From assembly GCA_025936825.1 (NCBI GenBank), contig JAICSO010000007.1:1-64000 (forward strand): DNA of 64,000 nucleotides, read 5' to 3'. The notes under the pieces are model-generated. The model did not search any database and was not told where the DNA came from. It was given only the letters and a program-made list of their open reading frames with translations. The translations under genes and the position numbers were made by a program. The DNA is from Terriglobales bacterium (GTDB taxonomy: Bacteria > Acidobacteriota > Terriglobia > Terriglobales > Acidobacteriaceae). This document shows, in pieces, positions 59,638-64,000 of this stretch (the stretch's first letter is position 1; the number at the start of each line of letters is the position of its first letter).

Positions 59638-60744
59638 TTACTGCAAGTCGGCTTGGTTGCGGTCGGGATTGTAGTAGAAGGTGAACCGCAATCCGAGATA
59701 CTGTCCTGCGAATTCTTTTGGTAGGGGCGGAAAGGGATTCGAAGCGGTGATTCCGCCGTAAGCCGCTCGGTCGAGAGCCACGTCCCCGGAACTTCCACCG
59801 GGGATGTATCGCATGCCCGCGATTTGTCCGTTCTTCAAAATCACGAACTCAATTGAAACCTTGCCCTTCTTCAAAATCGGCGGCATCGCCGACTCGGGTA
59901 TCACCGCGTACCAGTTCTGCCGGACGTCATGCAGCACGCGCTGCATATACGGGCCAAAGTCGACGCCCATTGTGTCGCTGGTGATCTCGTAAGGGCCTAC
60001 TCGTGCCGTGGGCTGCCGTTGACCGAGACCCAGATTACCCTCGTCGCCGGTCCCGTATCTGCTGCGACTGCTGGCAGCTTGCTGTGCGGCCTGATTGATG
60101 GCCTGCTCAGCCGACATTGGCCGCTGCTCAAAAGGAGACCTTTGCTGCGGCTGTTGAGTCTGGGGTACCTGCAGCTTAGCCGTGGTTGTGGGCTCGGCGG
60201 GTTTTGGCTGCGGAGCCTGTTGTGGAGGCTGCGCCTGCGCTGCCGCGGGAGGCTGTTGCGGTTGCGGCGGCGGACTTGGTCGACCCGCCTTCATTGCATC
60301 AAGCAATTTCTTTAGCTGCTGCTGGTCGACCTTCGGAGAGCGCGATTCGGCTATGCGCGTCTTGTCCGACAAGACATTCGTTTTCGGCGGCTTAGTGATT
60401 TTCTGGGCGTCGGGCGGCAGTTCCAGGAAGGTGAGATCTTTCTTGTCCGGAGAGTTCGCCACAATCATCACCGTGCGATGCGGCAAGAATTTCGCCAGCC
60501 GGTTCGAATTGGCAAACAACAAGATCAGAACGAAGTGCGCGACCAGCGACATCCAGAACGCCTCGCGCTTGCGCGAGCGCGCCAGTTCGTCCCGCGCCTG
60601 GATGAGCAGCGTCGGGAAATCGTGCATCTCCCGGTACGCCGATTCCCACGTAACTGCGTCAAAAAGATCGCCTTGCTCGGGAAGATTCTTCGCGGGAGGC
60701 GCAGGCGGCGGGGCTTCCTGCAACGGGATTTGCGTCAACGACAT
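59638..60744 (-). CDS. TonB-family protein
   Basis: This 368-residue protein has a cytoplasmic N-terminal part, a single transmembrane helix (FWMSLVAHFVLILLFA, about residues 63-78) and a Pro/Gln-rich periplasm-spanning linker (PPPQPQQPPAAAQAQPP). The C-terminal TonB-like domain reads KKGKVSIEFVILKNGQIAGM, then 'SSGDVALDRAAYGGI' and FPPLPKEFAG. It transmits proton-motive energy to outer-membrane receptors. exbB and exbD are not next to it. The cytoplasmic extension before the helix (~60 residues) is longer than in E. coli TonB. Confidence 0.88.
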   Translation of the reverse strand: MSLTQIPLQEAPPPAPPAKNLPEQGDLFDAVTWESAYREMHDFPTLLIQARDELARSRKREAFWMSLVAHFVLILLFANSNRLAKFLPHRTVMIVANSPDKKDLTFLELPPDAQKITKPPKTNVLSDKTRIAESRSPKVDQQQLKKLLDAMKAGRPSPPPQPQQPPAAAQAQPPQQAPQPKPAEPTTTAKLQVPQTQQPQQRSPFEQRPMSAEQAINQAAQQAASSRSRYGTGDEGNLGLGQRQPTARVGPYEITSDTMGVDFGPYMQRVLHDVRQNWYAVIPESAMPPILKKGKVSIEFVILKNGQIAGMRYIPGGSSGDVALDRAAYGGITASNPFPPLPKEFAGQYLGLRFTFYYNPDRNQADLQ

Positions 60745-60949
60745 CGGGAGCTATGAGATAGGATGCGGCTTGAATAACATTCTCTCACTTTTTTCACAGT
60801 GATTAGAAGTCTTTCCATCCAGCTACTTACGGCGAAAGTAACCCCTTGAGCGTAACGCGGTTAGGTGCCTCGGGCAGTCAAGAAGTGTAAAGACAGTAGA
60901 CTGGCTGCATTCTTGAGTGTGAGCGCAGATCCGAACGTTTGCCACAATG

Positions 60950-61954
60950 TCAGCCAGAAGCTGGCAAGCCGAATTTGTCGGCGTGAGCGGCGATCTGGTC
61001 CAGGATCTCCAGTGCCACCGCCAAGGCGCGACGCCCCTCTTTCAGACCCACTGGAGGATCCCGCCGGGTTCGGACGGCGTCAAGGAAGGCGCGGATTTCC
61101 GCGCGAAGTGGTTCCTCGGGAACGATTGCCGGTTTTGAGATCTTGATGTTGGGATTAGGAGATGGTGCGCCGGCGCCATCTCCGACACTGAAGACGAGCA
61201 CATCCTGGCGGCCGTAGTCGATCGAGATGTACTGGCGCGGCTGGAAAAAGCGGAGCTTGCGCACACGCTCGGTGGAAACCCGGCTTGCCGTGAAATTCGC
61301 TATGCAGCCACTTTCAAACTCGACTCGGGCATTCGCAATGTCAACCTTGTTGGAGAGGATCGGCAGCCCGGCAGCACGAATCTCTTTGATTGGGGACTTT
61401 ACGAACGCCAGCACCGCATCAAGATCGTGAATCATCAAGTCGAGCACCACGTCAACATCCAGCGAACGCGGCGTGAACACGCTCAGCCGGTGAACTTCAA
61501 AAAACATCGGCTTGGTGATCAGCGGAAGCGTTGCCTGCACCGCAGGGTTGAAGCGTTCGAGATGCCCGACCTGCGCAATTCGTTTCTCGCGTTCAGCCAG
61601 ATCGATCAGCTCATCAGCTTCTGCCAAGGTCGAAGTAAGCGGCTTCTCGATGAGAACGTCCACTCCCGCTCGCATCAGTTGGAGAGCAACGGCGGCATGA
61701 TCAAGCGTAGGGACAGCGATGGACGCGGCGTCCACTCCTCCGGAAGAGAGCAGTTCTTCGGCCGAAGAGTACGCCTGGCACCCGAATTCGCGTGCTAGAG
61801 AATCAGCCCGTGAGCGATCAACGTCGACCACCCCCGCAATTTTGACGCGCTCGCCAGCTTTCGCGAGCTCGTGATAGACGCGCGCATGATTGCGGCCAAA
61901 CGCACCGCAACCAATCACGGCAACAGAAAGAGTTCGATCCGGGCCGCTGCTCAT
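60950..61954 (-). CDS. Gfo/Idh/MocA-family NAD(P)-dependent sugar dehydrogenase (possible GnnA)
   Basis: This 334-residue protein has the N-terminal Rossmann motif VAVIGCGAFGRNHARVYHEL and the family signature VLIEKPLTSTLAEADELIDL. The catalytic His is probably in DLMIHDLDAVL. The rest is the standard alpha/beta substrate domain. It follows lpxA, lpxI and a dinB-like gene on the same strand. In bacteria that make amide-linked lipid A, a Gfo/Idh enzyme (GnnA, UDP-GlcNAc 3-dehydrogenase) is encoded with lpx genes, so this is a reasonable hypothesis. The partner aminotransferase GnnB is not in the window. Confidence 0.87.
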   Translation of the reverse strand: MSSGPDRTLSVAVIGCGAFGRNHARVYHELAKAGERVKIAGVVDVDRSRADSLAREFGCQAYSSAEELLSSGGVDAASIAVPTLDHAAVALQLMRAGVDVLIEKPLTSTLAEADELIDLAEREKRIAQVGHLERFNPAVQATLPLITKPMFFEVHRLSVFTPRSLDVDVVLDLMIHDLDAVLAFVKSPIKEIRAAGLPILSNKVDIANARVEFESGCIANFTASRVSTERVRKLRFFQPRQYISIDYGRQDVLVFSVGDGAGAPSPNPNIKISKPAIVPEEPLRAEIRAFLDAVRTRRDPPVGLKEGRRALAVALEILDQIAAHADKFGLPASG

Positions 61955-62046
61955 CGTGAGCCGCAGGATATCAGGAATAAACGCTGAAAATTGTGACTTC
62001 TGATCTGATGCCGGTCCGGCTACTACTGTGTCGCAGCGCAGGCGGC

Positions 62047-62198
62047 GGTTCGTATCAGGGCATGCCGAAGCAAGTTCTAAAAGAGGGCTTTAGCCCCTGA
62101 GGCACTGTTTTGTGAGAAAGATTGGATACGCGGCTAAAGCCGCCGTCCTTCTAATTACGCGTTTGCGGCACGTCTGAAGACGTGTCCTGATACAAACC
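62047..62198. repeat. MITE-like palindromic element with terminal inverted repeats
   Basis: A 152-base element begins GGTTCGTATCAGG and ends CCTGATACAAACC, which are inverted copies with one mismatch. Inside are three perfect small hairpins: AGGGCTTTAGCCCCT-type (about 62093-62108), GCGGCTAAAGCCGC (about 62131-62144) and CACGTCTGAAGACGTG (about 62168-62183). It has no ORF. The structure suggests a non-autonomous mobile or REP-type unit between the dinB-like and Gfo/Idh genes. Confidence 0.75.
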
Positions 62199-62224
62199 CT
62201 ATGATCTTGCGACCGAAGCTCTCT

Positions 62225-62686
62225 CTAGTTCCGTGCCCGCTTCAGGATTGCGATCTGTCCCGCATGATAGGCGGCGTGCTGCACAGCGCCGTACAGCATG
62301 AAACGGACATCGTAGTCCTTGCCCGGGACGCGGTCGGTCAGCCGCGACTCCGAAAGGCCGGAAACCAGCCTGATGAGTTGCGCATGATTTTGCCGCAGTA
62401 TCGCGACCGCGCTCATCCATGACTGCTCGGTCGTGCTGTCGAGGTGTCCGAAGTTCTGCGCATCGCTAAGTGTGGCAGTCTGGCCCTGCAGACGCTTCGC
62501 AACCACCTGCTCCCAGCCGGCCAGGTGCACCACCAGTTCCCAGATGCAATGAGCTTTTCCGATTGGACGTTCCAGCGCAGTTTTGGCGTCGACGCCTTCA
62601 AGAACTTCCATGAGCGCAGGGCCGTGCCAGGGCTCACCCTCAAAAGCGAGCTTGAGTTGGTCAACAACAAAAGAGATTTCGGACAT
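62225..62686 (-). CDS. DinB/YfiT-like four-helix-bundle protein
   Basis: This 153-residue protein has the DinB-like metal-binding fold, with His residues in IWELVVHLAGWEQVVAKR and the C-terminal YGAVQHAAYHAGQIAILK. These give the three-His site typical of the family. Members include thiol transferases, but most are uncharacterised. It lies inside the lipid A gene run between lpxI and the Gfo/Idh gene, flanked by a word-repeat array and a MITE-like element, and so may be a later arrival there. Confidence 0.9.
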   Translation of the reverse strand: MSEISFVVDQLKLAFEGEPWHGPALMEVLEGVDAKTALERPIGKAHCIWELVVHLAGWEQVVAKRLQGQTATLSDAQNFGHLDSTTEQSWMSAVAILRQNHAQLIRLVSGLSESRLTDRVPGKDYDVRFMLYGAVQHAAYHAGQIAILKRARN

Positions 62687-62700
62687 TCCGTCGCCCCTAT

Positions 62701-62790
62701 TAAGTCATTGGATCATTGAAGTCAATGAACACCACGAGCGCACACGTTCTGAAATGATTCAATGATCCGATGACTCAGTGATTCAATTCT
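62701..62790. repeat. Inverted word-repeat array (ATTGAATC type), copy 3
   Basis: The left arm TAAGTCATTGGATCATTGAA plus GTCAATGA is complementary to the right arm AAATGATTCAATGATCCGAT plus GACTCAGTGATTCAATTC. The centre is ~25 bases. The GATTCAATGATCCGATGA core is identical to the one at 1321-1340. It lies between the dinB-like gene and lpxI. Confidence 0.85.
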
Positions 62791-62805
62791 ACGAGATCGG
62801 GCTGT

Positions 62806-63678
62806 TCACTCCGCAACGATCGCGACTCTCGCCTCATCCGCCGCCACGATCACTTTGTCGCCGTCCATCAGCAGGCACTTTCCAGCATCCAGCGCCAGGC
62901 AGGTGGCGCCGGCATTACGCATGACTTCAATCGTCTTCACCCCGACCACGGGGACGTCGAATCTCATGTCCTGCTTCGGTTTGGCGATCTTTACAACGGT
63001 GAGGCTGCGATCGAGTGTGGCGGGGGCGCCCTCGCCCGCGGAAGTTTGGTTGTTCAGAGGCTCGCTCGAATCCACCGAGGCCATGATGTGCCCGGCGCGC
63101 TCGATGGTCGCATCGGTTCCTTCCATCGCTTCAACCGCAACACACGCGCTCTCGGCGATCACGACGGTCTGGCCGATATCGTAGTGGCCAAGTGCCTGGG
63201 CAACGCCGCGACCGTACGCGATGTTCTTGCGCTCTTGCTCGGATGGTGCACGCTTGGTCAGCACGCCAGATTTGACGAGGAGCGGTTCGAGAAGAGAGGT
63301 AGAGTTCTCCAGCGTGATGCCTTCGTCGGACAGAACCTTCGCGACCGCTCCGAGCAAAGAATCCGTGTTGCGGGTTGTCAGCGATAGCAGCAGTTTCGCC
63401 AAGCGCCAGTCGGGACGAATGCTGGAAAAAATCTGCCTGTGCTTCACTTGCCCAGCCATTACCGCGCGGGTCACACCTTCTTTTTGGAACGTCTCAATCA
63501 GCTTGGAGAGTTCGCCAAGTGAGAGCCAATGAACAGCCGCGGCGCCGTGCGATTCGATTTCGGGGGATGTCTCTTCCTTGATCGCCGCCACGACGACCTC
63601 ATATCCGTGCGCCCGCGCCGCATCGAGCACGAGGAAGGGAAAGCGTCCGTTACCGGCAATGAGACCAAGTTTGGGCAT
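62806..63678 (-). CDS. lpxI: UDP-2,3-diacylglucosamine pyrophosphatase LpxI
   Basis: This 290-residue enzyme cleaves UDP-2,3-diacylglucosamine to lipid X in lipid A synthesis, replacing LpxH. The family opening KLGLIAGNGRFPFLVLDAA and the later GQTVVIAESACVAVEAMEGT, GVKTIEVMRNAGATCLALDA and ADEARVAIV segments are clear. Length is typical. It follows lpxA on the same strand, separated only by a word-repeat array, so the two belong to one lipid A operon. Confidence 0.94.
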   Translation of the reverse strand: MPKLGLIAGNGRFPFLVLDAARAHGYEVVVAAIKEETSPEIESHGAAAVHWLSLGELSKLIETFQKEGVTRAVMAGQVKHRQIFSSIRPDWRLAKLLLSLTTRNTDSLLGAVAKVLSDEGITLENSTSLLEPLLVKSGVLTKRAPSEQERKNIAYGRGVAQALGHYDIGQTVVIAESACVAVEAMEGTDATIERAGHIMASVDSSEPLNNQTSAGEGAPATLDRSLTVVKIAKPKQDMRFDVPVVGVKTIEVMRNAGATCLALDAGKCLLMDGDKVIVAADEARVAIVAE

Positions 63679-63680
63679 AA

Positions 63681-63790
63681 GGCTAGTGATTAGTGGCTAG
63701 TGGCCAGTTCATTTCAGGTAAATTGCGGGTTCCGCAGTTTTTCTGGCCACTGACAACTGGCCACCAGCCACTAGCCACTAGCCACTACTT
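63681..63790. repeat. Inverted word-repeat array (TAGTGGC type)
   Basis: The left arm GGCTAGTGATTAGTGGCTAG plus TGGCCAG is complementary to the right arm CTGGCCACCAGCCACTAGCC plus ACTAGCCACTA. The centre of about 50 bases holds a further CTGGCCACTGACAACTGG stretch. The lpxA stop codon lies inside the right arm. The lpxI ATG lies just before the left arm. Confidence 0.9.
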
Positions 63791-64000
63791 AATCACTCCC
63801 CGCTCGCTGGACTCCACAAATTTGATCAGCATATCGACATCCTCGCCACGATCCGGTTCCGAACGAAGCTGCTCCAGAGCTTGCGACGTGTTCAGCTTTG
63901 ACGCCAGCAGTAGCTTGTACGCGTGATGAATTTTTCGGATGCGCTCCTTGGTGAATCCGTGGCGCTCAAGGCCAACCGAGTTTAATCCGTAGGCGTGTGT
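63785..64000 (-). CDS. lpxA: LpxA C-terminal end (UDP-N-acetylglucosamine acyltransferase), partial
   Basis: The minus frame is open from the window edge to TAG at 63785-63787, giving about 71 residues. It reads HAYGLNSVGLERHGFTKERI, then a helical tail with KIHHAYKLLLASKLNTSQAL. This matches the C-terminal helical domain of LpxA, which acylates UDP-GlcNAc in the first lipid A step. The left-handed beta-helix part lies outside the window. It heads the run lpxA, lpxI, dinB-like, Gfo/Idh. Confidence 0.88.
   Translation of the reverse strand, partial: THAYGLNSVGLERHGFTKERIRKIHHAYKLLLASKLNTSQALEQLRSEPDRGEDVDMLIKFVESSERGVIK

Noticed and set aside
1-64000. Prophage, plasmid or integrative element
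   Set aside because: No integrase, transposase, phage structural or conjugation genes were recognised; gene content is housekeeping or ordinary accessory throughout.

Overview
The window is a gene-dense stretch of bacterial chromosome. It most resembles an Acidobacteriota member, in particular a Koribacter/Terriglobales-like organism. This assignment is inferred from gene content, several lineage-typical small protein families and many palindromic intergenic repeats; no search could be run. It holds the replication-origin neighbourhood: dnaB, dnaN and dnaA, then an AT-rich gap, then rpmH-rnpA-yidD-yidC-jag. I see no phage, plasmid or intact insertion sequence.

Layout. 0-5.5 kb: small genes, then a minus-strand methionine-type unit consisting of a promoter, a SAM-I (S-box) riboswitch, a terminator, a threonine-synthase-like gene and a MoaD/ThiS-like sulfur carrier. 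An orphan larB and a 1.6 kb gene-poor repeat region with a ~300 bp tandem duplication follow. 5.5-15.5 kb: the replication and origin genes, with a serine/threonine-kinase fossil beside the origin gap. 15.5-29 kb: secreted and envelope proteins (LssY_C, phosphoesterase, OmpA-type), sucA with an overlapping truncated sensor gene, tRNA-Ser(UGA) and ispF. 29-36.4 kb: mfd, a shortened LacI-type regulator, a small basic protein, and a histidine kinase with two receiver-only regulators. 36.5-42.1 kb: plant-sugar genes (GH51, GH27, a zinc dehydrogenase, a FucP-type transporter). 42.1-45.8 kb: yceD-rpmF-plsX and fabD, with a dienelactone hydrolase gene inserted head-on between plsX and fabD. 45.9-61 kb: a membrane glycosyltransferase, panC, maf, tatA, a dehalogenase, YhaM-type exonuclease, SurA-type isomerase, a SpoIIE-type phosphatase, two metallopeptidases, a membrane winged-helix regulator and a TonB-type protein. 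61-64 kb: part of a lipid A cluster (lpxA end, lpxI, a Gfo/Idh dehydrogenase) with a DinB-like gene inside.

Two things stand out. The first is the SAM-riboswitch-controlled pair of a ThrC-like PLP enzyme and a sulfur carrier whose diglycine is followed by one extra residue. This suggests a protein-thiocarboxylate route to homocysteine using an O-phosphohomoserine-type substrate. The second is a set of intergenic inverted arrays built from short 7-8 base words. The word differs from site to site, but the architecture is the same, and the arrays often contain the stop or start codons of neighbouring genes.
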